Source: Plantago elongata
Taxonomy: Eukaryota; Streptophyta; Magnoliopsida; Lamiales; Plantaginaceae
NCBI GenBank assembly: GCA_036897095.1
Contig: JAYMSP010003045.1
Span: forward strand, 1-21,376
Direction: 5' to 3'
Length of the DNA: 21,376 nt
Shown: piece by piece, positions 9,064-19,990 of the stretch
How positions within the stretch are numbered: the first letter of the stretch is position 1
Layout of the letters: the number at the start of each line of letters is the position of its first letter
Program-made: the position numbers and the translations under genes
The notes under the pieces: generated by a model
Seen by the model: only the letters and a program-made list of their open reading frames with translations
Databases searched by the model: none
What the model was told of the DNA's origin: nothing

Positions 9064-12000
9064 ATGGCGGGAAATGACTGGATTAATAGTTACCTGGAGG
9101 CGATCCTGGCCGTCGACACCGGTGGGATCAACAATCAGAAATCGTCGTCTCTGTTGCTGCGTGAGAGGGGGAGGTTCAGTCCGGCTAGCTACTTTGTTGA
9201 GGAGGTGATTACTGGATTCGATGAGACGGATCTCCATCGCTCCTGGGTTCGGGTAGGTTTTTTAGATCAGTTTCGATGATCGTGGAATTGATTCGGTGTG
9301 GTTTGTGGAATTGGTGATTGAGTTGCTGGAATGTGTTTGTAATTCGCGTAGATTGAGGTTTTCGGGACTGATGTTGTGATTTGTGTTAAATTTAGCTGGA
9401 AATTGAATGGAGTGCTATTCGTGAAATTGATTCGGTGTGATTTGTGGATTTGATGAGTTGAGTAACTGAAATGTGTTTGTAATTTTGATAGATAGAGGTT
9501 TACGGGAGTATTAATGCTATGATCTGTGTTGTGTTCAGCTGATGATTGTGATGGAATTTGAGTGATGTGTTATTCGTTAAATTGATGAATTATTTAAGGA
9601 AAGCATGTTAGTTGTAAGGTACGAGTATCGGATGGTGATGTGTTAGCTGAAACTTGTGAGGAAATGTGATATGATGGAATGTGTTATAATGGTTTGTGTG
9701 TTAGTTGTCATGCACTCTGGAGATATGTTTTGTTATTCATTGATGAATGTTATTTGTATTTTATGATGATTTCTTCATGTGAGGTGTGAAATTGATGATT
9801 TCATAAACCTTAATTTCTCTAAGCAAAATGTGGGTGTCAACTAGTCATAGTATTCAAGCTTTATGAGAGCTGTTGAGTGCAGCTGAAACTTTCAAGGTAA
9901 TTGTGATATTATGGAATTTGAAGGGAATGCTATCAGTGTGTTTGTATTCTAGAAAATATGTTCCCTCCTTGTCATGCACATGGTGTTTTAGTCGGAGTGG
10001 CAAAATGGCATGCTCACGGTGTGTTTCCACTTACGCAATATTGGCTTATGTGGCATAAGTTATGAGTCATGACTCATTGGTGTAAATTTCAGCTGGAACT
10101 TTCTTTAATTTCTCATGGATGTGTAGATGTCTGGTTATGGAGTTGGAATGTATGCTCAGTGTGTTTGCTCTAGATATAAACCTCCCAGCTGTCTACGTGC
10201 TTGGAGTAAATATAGTTTATAATGTTTCATATCTGATTGTGTTGGGGTCTATCTAGTATATCGACTAAGAAAGTGGCTGCATCTAATTGTTGGATTATGT
10301 ATCCAGGCTTCATCAATCCGAAACTCAGAGGAGAGGAATACAAGGTTGGAGAATATGTGTTGGCGGATTTGGAACTTGGCCCGCCGAAAGAAACAGGCAT
10401 GGTTTCATTCCCCTCCCTTTCCAGTAAAGACTAAAGAAATAATTTCTGCCATCTGATTTCTTCTTAAAGAATTAGTATTATATGGAAGCGCCTTACACAT
10501 GTCCTATATTAGTAAATGCGGAACTTGTTAACATTCATCTCTAAGCTTTATTCAAGGCAATAGTCAAAGTTGATATGGGTAACTCGACTTAATTTTGACT
10601 TGATCAGTCAGCAACAGCAAATTAGATTTATTATCTAGTGTCTTGATAATAACAAATGACCAGTTCCTTCTGCATAGTCATTAGAGGCTTAGAGCATGGC
10701 TGTGCAATATGTTTCACCTTGTTAACATGTTTTTTGGTCTAGATTGAGAGTGAAGAAGAACAGCGTAAGAGAAAAAAGCACCTTGACCGTGAAAAGGCCC
10801 GTAAAGAGGCAGCTGCTGATATGTCCGAAGATTTATCAGAAGGAGAAAAGGGGGATACAGTTGGTGAACTTTCAACTCATGGTGGTGATACTGCCAGAGG
10901 AAGAATGCCTAGGGTTAGCTCCGTGGATATGATGGCAAATTGGGCTGATCAGCATTCAAAGAAGAAACTTTATATAGTCCTCATCAGGTGAGGCATATTA
11001 ATCACTGATCTGTCAGAAGATTATTTTATCCATGCACTCAAATTAAGGTGTGGGGTTTAATTGCTTTTACTATCCTCAGTATCCATGGGTTAATCCGGGG
11101 TGAAAACATGGAACTTGGCCGAGATTCTGATACAGGAGGTCAGGTATGCTTATGCCCAACTTCTTTCAGATGATTTCTATCCAATTATATGGTAACCAAT
11201 ATATGTGCAAGTTAATACAAGTTAACTTGATCCTGTACTTTTGTGATCAGGTTAAGTATGTTGTGGAGCTAGCCAGAGCCTTGGGCTCGATGCCTGGGGT
11301 TTACCGTGTTGATTTACTTACAAGGCAAATAATGGCATCAGATGTGGATTGGACTTACAGTGAGCCAACGGAGATGCTAAACCCACTACACGCTGAAAAC
11401 GAAACGAATGAAATGGGGGAGAGTGGGGGTGCTTATATAATTCGTATACCCTTTGGCCCTAAAGATAAGTATCTGACTAAGGAGCTTCTCTGGCCTCATA
11501 TTCCAGAATTTGTGGATGGTGCTCTTAGCTACATTATGCAGATGTCTAAAGTTCTTGGCAAGCAGATTGGAAGTGAGCAGCCACTCTGGCCTATAGCCAT
11601 ACATGGGCACTATGCAGATGCTGGGAATTCTGCTGCTCTTCTGTCTGGAGCTCTGAATGTGCCAATGATCTTCACAGGCCACTCTCTTGGTCGTGACAAA
11701 CTAGAACAACTTCTGAAGCAAGGTAGGCAGACAAGAGAGGAGGTAAATTCTGCCTACAAAATAATGCGGCGCATAGAGGCTGAAGAGATATCTCTTGACG
11801 TCTCTGAAGTTATTATTACCAGCACAAGACAGGAAATTGAAGAGCAGTGGCGTTTGTATGATGGATTTGATCCACTTTTAGAGCGGAAACTTCGAGCTCG
11901 TATCAAACGCAATGTGAGCTGTTACGGGAGATTCATGCCACGGATGGTTGTAAGTCAGTTACACATGCAATGTGTTTCCCATTTTCTTCACACAATAAAC

Positions 12001-15000
12001 ACCTTTCTGTTACAGGGTTATCATGTTCCCCTGTAGTCAGTCATTTAATTCTGTATGGTCTTCCTTATTCTTGCTTCTTGGTGATAAACTGAATCTACAA
12101 GCTTTTACTGGGTTCAGGTGATTCCTCCTGGCATGGAATTCCGTAATGAGGATGTTGGAGACGTGGATGGAGAATTAGAAGTAAATGAAGATACTTCTGG
12201 CTCTCCAGAACCACCTATATATTCAGAGGTTTTTCTATTCTCTGACTTAAATCTGTGGACTTTCTCAATTTTTGGTCATGTGATATATCATGTCAAGCAT
12301 GAAAAGAAATTTCTAGGACCATTTGGATCAAGTTCAACTCAATGTCGGCTAAAATTCATTCGTCCGATACCTTTTTGTCAGATTGTTACCAAAACACACA
12401 ATGCCCTACAAGTGATATCAGAACATTCTGTCACTCTCACTCATACTACTCTTACTTCTATGCCAAAAAAGTCTATCACAAACAACTGTTGATCTCAGTT
12501 CCACCACTAGAACCTCAACCTATGAAAAAAATTACTGTCAATCACAAATAACTTCAGTCCAAAGAGGCTTTTTTTTATTTTGGGCACTCTGGTAACTTTT
12601 TGTTATTTATATTTATATCATATGTTTTCTTTGGTTTGTATTGGCAGATTGGTCGCTTCTTTACCAATCCCCACAAGCCCATGATACTTGCTCTTGCCAG
12701 GCCGGACCCAAAGAAAAACTTGATCACGTTGGTAAAAGCTTTTGGAGAGTGCCGCCCTCTGAGAGATCTTGCAAACCTCGTATGTCATGGTTCCTGAATC
12801 AGTATCCACATGGCTAATGTGTTTACAAAAAAATGTTATTTTCTTCCAATTCAAATTTCCAATAGCTCTGTGTCTAAATTATTGCAGACTTTGATAATGG
12901 GAAACAGGGATGCCATTGATGATATGTCTGCTACAAATTCATCTGTCCTGCTTTCAATACTTAAATTGATTGACAAGTATGACCTCTATGGCCAAGTTGC
13001 TTATCCTAAACACCACAATCAAGCTGATGTGCATGAAATATATCGTCTGGCAGCAAAAACAAAGGTACAGATTGCATAAATATGAAATTCTCTTTTGAAA
13101 CTTAACCCTTGCCTAATCTAACTTATTTTGCAGGGTGTATTCATCAATCCAGCATTTATCGAGCCATTTGGTCTCACATTAATCGAGGTTCTTATGAAGC
13201 TCTTTTTGTGATTAACAAATCATTATGTTACGTTTAGATCCAATTATCGAGTCCATCTTCTGAGTGCAGGCTGCAGCTCGTGGTCTACCTATCGTTGCAA
13301 CAAAAAATGGAGGCCCTGTCGACATTCACCGGGTTTGTTTACATATAAATCTTTAAATTGCTTGCAATAGCTTTATGTCTCCCGAATTTATTCTCGTTAC
13401 TAAAGACAAGATTGATATAGGTTCTTGATAATGGAGTGCTAGTAGACCCACATGATCAACAATCGATTGCCGATGCTCTCCTGAAGCTTGTATCTGAAAA
13501 GAACCTGTGGGCCAAATGTAGGGAGAGTGGATTGAAAAATATCCATCTTTTCTCATGGCCGGAGCATTGCAAGACATACCTAGCCCGTGTAACTAGTTGC
13601 AAGCAAAGGCAGCCAAGATGGCAAGGAATTGACAAAGCTGATGAAGATACAGGATCTGATTCTCCTGGAGATTCGTTGCGAGATATCAATGATTTGTCGT
13701 TAAGCTTCAAGATTTCTTTAGATGGTGAAAAGAATGAAGGGCTTGGCCTAGCTTATGCTCTGAATGGGCAAGAGCAACGCTCTCTTGATGGGAGACTACA
13801 GATTAATAGTGTACCTCTGAGGAGGGGTGAATCGATGGAGAAACCAGAAAACAACAAATTTCCAGCATTAAGGAGGAGGAAGTTTATCTTTTTCATGGCG
13901 TTGGACTGTGATGCATCTGCTGACATTCTTAAAATTTCCAAATTGATAATTGAGGCTGGTAAAAATGATATAGATCCTCACTCCATTGGCTTCGTCTTGT
14001 CAACAGCCCTCAATATGTCTGAAGTAAACTCTCTTTTAGATAAGGGTGGACTTATGTCCAGTAATTTTGATGCTATTATATGCAATAGTGGAAGTGAGAT
14101 CTACTATCCATCTTTGAATCCTGAGGCCACGTCTCCTGGATCTGCATACTTGGTTGATTCGGATTATTATCCGCACATTGATTATCGTTGGGGTGGAGAT
14201 AGCTTGAGGAATACTCTGGTTCGTTGGGCCACCTCTATCAATGAAAAATCGAAAGACAATAATACACCAGTCATCACTGAAATTGATTCAGGATCAGATC
14301 ATTGCCATGCGTTTGAAGTGAACGATCCAACAACAGTATGTTACGTTTTGATATATCTATTGGTTGCCTCATTTCATGATACATATTATACATATTTTAC
14401 ATTTTCCCCTTCTGTATTGTGCAGGTCCCTCCATACAAGGAACTTAAAAGATTCATTAGAATTCAGGCACTCCGATGCTATCCTGTGTATTGCCAGTACC
14501 GTCACAGGATAAATGTGATCCCTGTCCTTGCTTCTCGACCGCAAGCACTAAGGTGAGCTTTTGTGCACCATGGTAAAGAAAGAAAATAAGAAAACATTTT
14601 ATATTTCAGTTAAGATGCATGACCATACTTTCTACTATTTCTGGCAGTTCAATTGTTATTTAGACATTGAACCAGTACCCATTTGATTTCCAAATTTTTA
14701 TGGTGCACCAAATCTTTTAAATTTGGACAGGGGTTCAGCATGACGTGTTTGAAATTATGAAGAGCCTTTCTGTAATAAATATATTAAACTGGGATTTGAC
14801 GGATTTGGCATGTAGTATGAACTTGATGTATCAAAATAATTGCAAATGTGTAATGTTGTCACTATCAAGTATCCATACCTAGAACGGTTTATATGTGGCA
14901 GTATTATTTATCTCTACAAATTGATAATAATGTTTTGTCACAGGTACTTGCATGTCCGCTGGGGCATAGACTTGTCAAATGTTGTAGTTTTTGTTGGAGA

Positions 15001-15217
15001 GTCAGGAGACTCCGACTACGAAGGATTGCTGGGTGGAGTGCACAAAAATGTTGTTCTGAAGGGAACTTGCATAGATACAAGCAATATCCATATCAACAGA
15101 AACTATCCTCTTGAACATGTTGTGCCCACGGATCATCCTAATACAGTTGAGTGTGAAGACTGTAGCATGGAAGGCATCGCTGCAGCATTGAATAAATTGG
15201 GTGTTGGCAAGAGTTAG
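9064..15217 (+). CDS. SPS: sucrose-phosphate synthase, plant A family (13 coding exons)
   Basis: Cytosolic enzyme of sucrose synthesis: UDP-glucose + fructose-6-phosphate gives sucrose-6F-phosphate + UDP. Exons: 9064-9252, 10307-10396, 10743-10987, 11080-11143, 11251-11949, 12118-12228, 12648-12779, 12888-13064, 13134-13187, 13270-13332, 13421-14335, 14425-14552, 14944-15217. They total 3141 bases and give 1046 residues, the usual plant length, with no internal stop. Seen in order: [15 protein letters not shown] start; phospho-region RVSSVDMM (Ser153 = spinach Ser158); GT-B N-lobe (about 169-430; [26 protein letters not shown] 338-346); RPDPKKN 484-490; E-X7-E at Glu579/Glu587 in EPFGLTLIE; a variable linker (about 670-758); an SPP-like domain from about 759 (ALDCD; Asp770, Asp772) that in SPS is generally thought not catalytic. 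Differences from typical A-family sequences as I recall them: Met224 at the Ser229 site, exon 2 opening ASSIRNSEE, and Gly468 in EIGRFF. The ATG is fixed by the conserved N-terminus. Apparently intact. Confidence 0.96.
9282..9590 (+). repeat. degenerate tandem repeat in SPS intron 1
   Basis: Two diverged copies of about 140-155 bases start at 9282 (GTGGAATTGATTCGGTGTGG) and 9421 (GTGAAATTGATTCGGTGTGA). Both pass through AATGTGTTTGTAATT, a TAGA..GAGGTTT, and a TT(C/T)AGCTG segment, and end in CTATTCG or TTATTCG. A third start at 9576 (GTTAAATTGATG) soon loses similarity. Confidence 0.7.
10397..10742 (+). other. SPS intron 2 with GC-AG borders
   Basis: Exon 2 ends ...CGAAAGAAACAG and the intron begins GCATGG, ending GGTCTAG before ATTGAGAGTGAAG. 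Only this border keeps the frame and gives the conserved KKQ junction followed by an acidic/basic E-rich segment. A GT five bases further on (10402) would shift the frame. GC-AG introns are a known minor class of U2 introns. The donor match here (CAG|GCATGG) is weaker than the usual AG|GCAAGT. Confidence 0.8.
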
Positions 15218-15460
15218 CGCATCTGCTGTTGTTCTTAGCATCATTTCCTATATAACGTCCCTTTTCTGGTTATATAAGTCCTGGAAAATATCATGTATTT
15301 AAGAGGTCAAGCTTGTTTATTATACCACTTTCATCATAAATACTCTGATGGAACAGTAGCCGTAAAGCAACAGTTTTTCACTGAGCTAATTGTATACAAG
15401 TTTCATACATGCTGCTGTAAGCATCAAAGTGGATAATAATAAAGATTCACAACTTAATTT
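15218..15460 (+). terminator. SPS 3' UTR with candidate poly(A) signal
   Basis: An AATAAA hexamer at 15438-15443 lies about 220 bases after the stop codon, within T/A-rich sequence and followed by a T-rich stretch, as expected for a plant 3' end. Plant signals are loose, so the cleavage site could lie elsewhere in 15300-15500. Confidence 0.5.
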
Positions 15461-15712
15461 TTAGTTTATTATGTACGTTAGATGCCTTTCTGTTTGACCA
15501 TTGTTGCATCTTATCAAAAATCTTCGGAAATTTTGTCTTTGGTTTTCGGTAGGCATTCCTCATTTGATGTCTATGAAAGCGCAGGAACAACCATACTCCT
15601 CTTTCGTGATTATGGTATGAATTGTGTCAATATCTATTGAATCGTACTTCTCCAAATTGTGGCAACTTCACAAAAGCAAACCAATGCAGAAAGCTCGAAA
15701 GAACATTCATAT

Positions 15713-15802
15713 TATAAGGAATAAGGGAAGATGAAAACAAAAAAATGGTATAAGGAATAAGGGGGTATAAGGAATAAAGGAAAGACGAAAACAAAAAAAT
15801 GG
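15713..15802 (+). repeat. short tandem repeat downstream of SPS
   Basis: Copies begin at 15713 (36 bases), 15749 (truncated, 17 bases) and 15766 (37 bases). Each starts TATAAGGAATAA, and the full copies end GAAAACAAAAAAATGG. It is a recent local duplication with little divergence. Confidence 0.85.
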
Positions 15803-16007
15803 AGAAGCCTATCGGACAGCTGCAAGACCATCCTGGAGCTGTTAATCACGCTCTGGTCGAGCAGCCATAGTTCCATCCACTAGGCTTAGGTTTCTGTCTC
15901 TATCGATCCTATAAAATAGATCCTGTTCAAGTAAGGTCGTGATACATACCTGGCTTCTGTTATTTATATACCGGTTATCTCTTGCTGTATGTGTTAATGT
16001 GGGATCT
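15803..16007. other. intergenic, no recognisable feature
   Basis: A comparatively balanced-composition stretch with a TATA-like CTATAAAATAG near 15909-15919 but no open frame behind it. Nothing else is visible. Confidence 0.4.
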
Positions 16008-16398
16008 TGTTAGTTAGTACATCCTATTTGCTGCTTCCCTTCTCGTTTCATGGGTCTCTATTGGACCAACTCAATCGATTAACTTTTTTAGAGCTAAAAC
16101 TCCGATTAACTCGTTAATCATTAATCTGAGGTGTTTATCAAATTCTAAAAAAAAAAAAAAGAATAGCTTGAGACCACTGATTAATCTGGCCAGTATTTAA
16201 CTATTAGTGTATTACATAGCATTCTGATGTTATGTTTATAGAGTTGAAAGAAACTTGTATATTGCTGCTGAATCAATGTTTTACTCTACTGAAAGATATA
16301 CTGTACAAAACTAAAGAGTCCTAGTCCTAATTACATACCAAGTAGAATCCTAATAGCATTAGATCATCAGAACATATGACAGATGTATAACTCTAATA
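16008..16398 (-). mobile_element. probable 3' LTR of the copia fossil
   Basis: On the minus strand the RNase H-coding part is followed by a purine-rich AACTTGAGGAG, which resembles the polypurine tract of plant copia elements. The LTR would start next, at about 16398. A TGTTAG at 16008-16013 on plus would be the matching CTAACA end on minus, giving about 390 bases. The far boundary is uncertain and no target-site duplication was established. The stretch also contains a 14-base A-run near 16146-16160. Confidence 0.35.
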
Positions 16399-16402
16399 CT
16401 CC

Positions 16403-16990
16403 TCAAGTTGGTGCGTGAAGATTAAAAACGCCTAACTTGCCACGAAGAAATGTGAAACGATATGAGCCAAGAGCCTTCGTAAATATATCGGCAACCTGTA
16501 AATGCGAAGAAACTTGACAAGATTTGATATCCCTGCTGGTAACTCTTTCATGTACGAAATAACAATCCATTTCAACATGTTTCGTGCGTTCATGAAAACC
16601 CGGGTTCACAGCTATATGTCGTGCAGGTTGATTGTCACAATCAAGTGGTGTTGGATTGCTTAAAATGACATCAAAATCATGTAAGACCCAACGCAGCCAT
16701 AAAACCTCACTAACCGTTGTAGCCATAGCACGATATTCCGTTTCAGCAGAAGAACGGGCAACAACTGTTTGCTTCTTCGTCTTCCAAGAAACTGGTGAGC
16801 CTCCAAGAGCAAGGAAATATCCTGTGGTAGAACGGCGAGTAAAACTACAGCCTCCCCAATCAGAATCTGAGTAAGCCTCCAAAGTTAAGGAACCGATGGC
16901 TGGAAGAAAACAAGCCTTGTCCAGGAGTTTCCTTTAAGTATCGCAGAACATGCCAAGCAGCACTAAGATGTGTTTGTCGAGGATCACCCA
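16403..16990 (-). pseudogene. copia RNase H part (fossil)
   Basis: The minus-strand frame contains YSDSDWGGC, RRSTTGYF, KKQTVVARSSAETEYRAMA and NPGFHERTKHVEMD, which are standard copia RNase H segments. It is adjacent to the polypurine-like tract. Confidence 0.9.
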
Positions 16991-17030
16991 TGAACTGGCT
17001 AAGTTAATTAACTGAAAAGACGATATCCGG

Positions 17031-17860
17031 TCAAGTGACTGTGAGATATAGCAACCGGCCTATCAAACGACGATATTGTGCTGCATCAACAACAGGGCTA
17101 TCATCATCTTTGTGCAATTTTAAATTTTGTTCCATGAGGAAAGTACTAGGACGTCCACCGAGAAGACCACTATCTTCCAAAATATCAAGGGTGTACTTAC
17201 GCTGACTAAGAACAATCCCCTCAGGAGAACGAGCAACTTCAATCCCCAAGAAATACTTTAAGGGACCAAGGTCTTTAATACTAAATTGAGTGTTCAAGTA
17301 ACGCTTAACCTTTTGGATGTAAGGGAGATCATTTCCAGCAAGCAACACGTCATCAACATAGATTAATGCGGAAACGTAAGTGGTACCTTGACGAAATACA
17401 AACAAAGAATGATCAGCCTGTGATTGGTGAAAACCAATCCCAACAAGAGCCTTAGTAAACTTAGAGTACCAATTGCTTGAAGCCTGTCCCAGCCCTTACA
17501 ATGATTTGCGCAACTTACAAACACGTGTACCTCCCCCTTTCGCGAAGCCTTGTGGGACACGCATGTAAACATCCTCCTCAAGATCACCGTGAAGAAATGC
17601 ATTGTTAACATCTAGCTGATATGCATTGTTAACATCTAGCTGATGCACTTCCCAATTACGTTTGGCTGCAACTGCTAACATGCAACGGACAGTGACTAAC
17701 TTGGCAACGGGAGCGAAAGTTTCATGAAAATCAACCCCTTCAACTAGTGTATAACCTTTAGCTACCAACCGATGTAACGTTCAATCTCACCATCGGGTTT
17801 GTACTTAATCTTGTACACCCATTTTGAATCCACAACTCTTTTCCCAGGAGGTAAGGTTAC
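17031..17860 (-). pseudogene. copia reverse transcriptase part (fossil)
   Basis: Minus-strand segments [35 protein letters not shown] and IKDLGPLKYFLGIEVA mark the copia reverse transcriptase, spread over more than one frame. Confidence 0.9.
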
Positions 17861-18630
17861 AAGGGTCCACGTTCTATTTTTCTGTAATGCCTCGATATCT
17901 CCTTTTTCATAGCATCACACCACTTTGGATCCTTAATAGCATGTGAGAAATACTTTGACTCACCGCGAGATGTGATGGCCGCTAAAAAAACCTTATGAGA
18001 ATGTGAAAAACGATCATTAGAGATATAATTAGAAATGGGGTATACCGTCGAGTCTCCCGAGTTGGCAGTGGGTCGTGAATGGTCAACGGAGGGTGTCAAT
18101 TCAGTTACGAAATTTTGCAAATGTTTTGGCTGCATTTTGTTGCGTTGTTCTCGGCCAACTATCTCTTTATTTCATACATAAAACAACGAAAGGGTGCTAC
18201 ATGCCTACATCATCTCCATTCTTGCTGCTTGTAACTTCACAATCTCTTTCAACTATAGTGGTTGTCCCAATATCATTTTCACCGAAGTTAATAACTGGAC
18301 CATCATCAATGGAATGGTTATGGGGACTAGAGGCAACAATACTCGTGGGTATGGATGACTCTAAAGGGATTTATAATGTCTTCATCGCCATCATAAGTTG
18401 AACTAGATATACGCCGTTGAGCCTGTGTAACAACCTTACTAAAATCATTTGAGTTACAATCTTCAAAATTTTGCAAGTGATTGATCCTTGAAAGTGAATA
18501 TTTGTTCGCAAAATGTGACATCTCGAGAACTATAGATCTTGTCAGAATTTAGATCGTACACAAGGTATACCTTTTGTCCAACCGGATATCCTACAAAAAC
18601 ACAAGGCCTTCCCCTCTCGCTAAATTTATC
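17857..18630 (-). pseudogene. copia integrase-to-RT linker (fossil)
   Basis: A minus-strand frame includes YPISNYIS and a KDPKWCDAMKKEI segment, the usual lead-in to the reverse transcriptase domain. The rest of the interval is the low-complexity, poorly conserved linker and holds no other gene. Confidence 0.7.
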
Positions 18631-18633
18631 TCC

Positions 18634-19374
18634 TCATTTGCTATTATCATGGGCATAAACGAGGCATCCGAAAACCTTTATATGGCTGTAAACTGGTAAT
18701 TTACCCATCAGAATCTCGTACGGAGTCTTATTGCCTATGACCGGGGATGGTAGACGATTTATCATGTAAACAGAAGTAAGAACACACTCTCCCCAAAACT
18801 CAATAGGCAATCCAGATGCAAAGCGTAATGCCCTTGCCATCTCCAAAATATGTCGATGTTTTCTCTCAACAATGCCATTTTGTTGTGGTGTATCTGTGCA
18901 TGATGTCTCTAAAACTATGCCATGAGTATCATAATAGGTCTTCATCAAATTGGACTGAAATTCAACCCCATTATCAGTACGAACTTTCTTAATTTTTTTC
19001 TCAAATTGAGTTTCTACCATGTTGCAAAATTTGATCAAGGAATGACCAACTTCTGATTTTGAGCTCAAGAGAAAAACCCACACTACTCGACTGAAATCAT
19101 CAACGATTATTAAAAAATATTTTGCACCGGAAAAAGTGGGGACCTTGTATCCTCCCAAATGTCAAAATGTATCAACTTCAAAACGAGTAGTTTTAATATA
19201 ACTATATATTTGCAAATGGTAAGCGAGTTTTCTTTGCTCGTAAACAAGAATCACAATGAGAAAGATGATTATTGGAACGTTCAAGAAAACTGATATGCAA
19301 TTTAACTCTCTAATTAACCGATTAACTGAGATTAAATTGCACTTGAATTCAGGAATATATAAAACTCGCTCCAA
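18634..19374 (-). pseudogene. copia GAG-pre-integrase and integrase parts (fossil)
   Basis: On minus, VLYIPEFKCNLISV is the GAG-pre-integrase lead. The integrase core follows, with YFLIIVDDFSR, VRTDNGVEF and DTPQQNGIVERKHRHI, and ends near KVFGCLVYAH. These are typical of plant copia elements. Confidence 0.9.
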
Positions 19375-19990
19375 CTTAAGTCCATTAAGTCAAAACGCGA
19401 GCTACCAACGCCTTTAACCGGAACTGACGTGCCATCTGGAGTCTTCACCGGCGGCCCCAAATTAATATCACGTACACGTTCTAATATAAAACTTTTTCAC
19501 AAGCTATATGCTCCGTAGTACCAAAAGTACCTGCCATGTTTGCCGATGGACTGGACGTGTTACCTTGTTTGTTAGTCTCAGCTTCTTGTCTCATAAACTC
19601 CATAAATTTCATGTATTGGTCTAACTGTTGCATTCCAAGTCCATTAATTGGTTGATGTCCATAATCCCCATCACGTTTGGAACCATCAGAGTTTGCAACA
19701 GCAGCCGCGTGAGGGTGATTGAACTTCCATCCTACATCTCGTCCTGTTTGGCAATTTCCACCGTTCCTGCCATCTCGATTTGTTTTGCGCCAATTTAGTG
19801 GATACGCAACCAATTCAAAGCAATTCTCTGTTGTATGGTTTAACCTTTTGCAATTATCACATTGACATTGCTCGCGTCGCAATCTGCGATCGACTGATTC
19901 ATCCTTTTTCTTTGTTTGTACCTGAAAGGTAACTAAGTCGATGGAAGGATGACGTGTTGGGACTGGGTGGTGGTAGTGCATCGGGCAGAA
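19375..19990 (-). pseudogene. copia gag zinc knuckle and protease-side region (fossil)
   Basis: A CCHC zinc knuckle (CDNCKRLNHTTENC, near 19820-19865 on minus) is followed by a low-complexity gag tail. The aspartic protease region toward 19400 is not clearly recognisable. Confidence 0.75.

Noticed and set aside
8893-9237. Minus-strand 114-codon frame overlapping SPS exon 1
   Set aside because: It is antisense to the strongly conserved SPS N-terminus and to the promoter. No homology is visible, so it is a shadow.
11386-11682. Minus-strand frames inside SPS exons 5 and 11 (also 13456-13710, 13753-13941, 15002-15244)
   Set aside because: All are antisense to conserved SPS coding sequence and have no recognisable product.
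12342-12551. Plus-strand frame in SPS intron 6
   Set aside because: It lies between a good donor at 12229 and acceptor at 12647. Skipping it restores the conserved S-E-I-x-R-F-F junction.
16632-16874. Plus-strand 80-codon frame
   Set aside because: It is antisense to the copia RNase H part.
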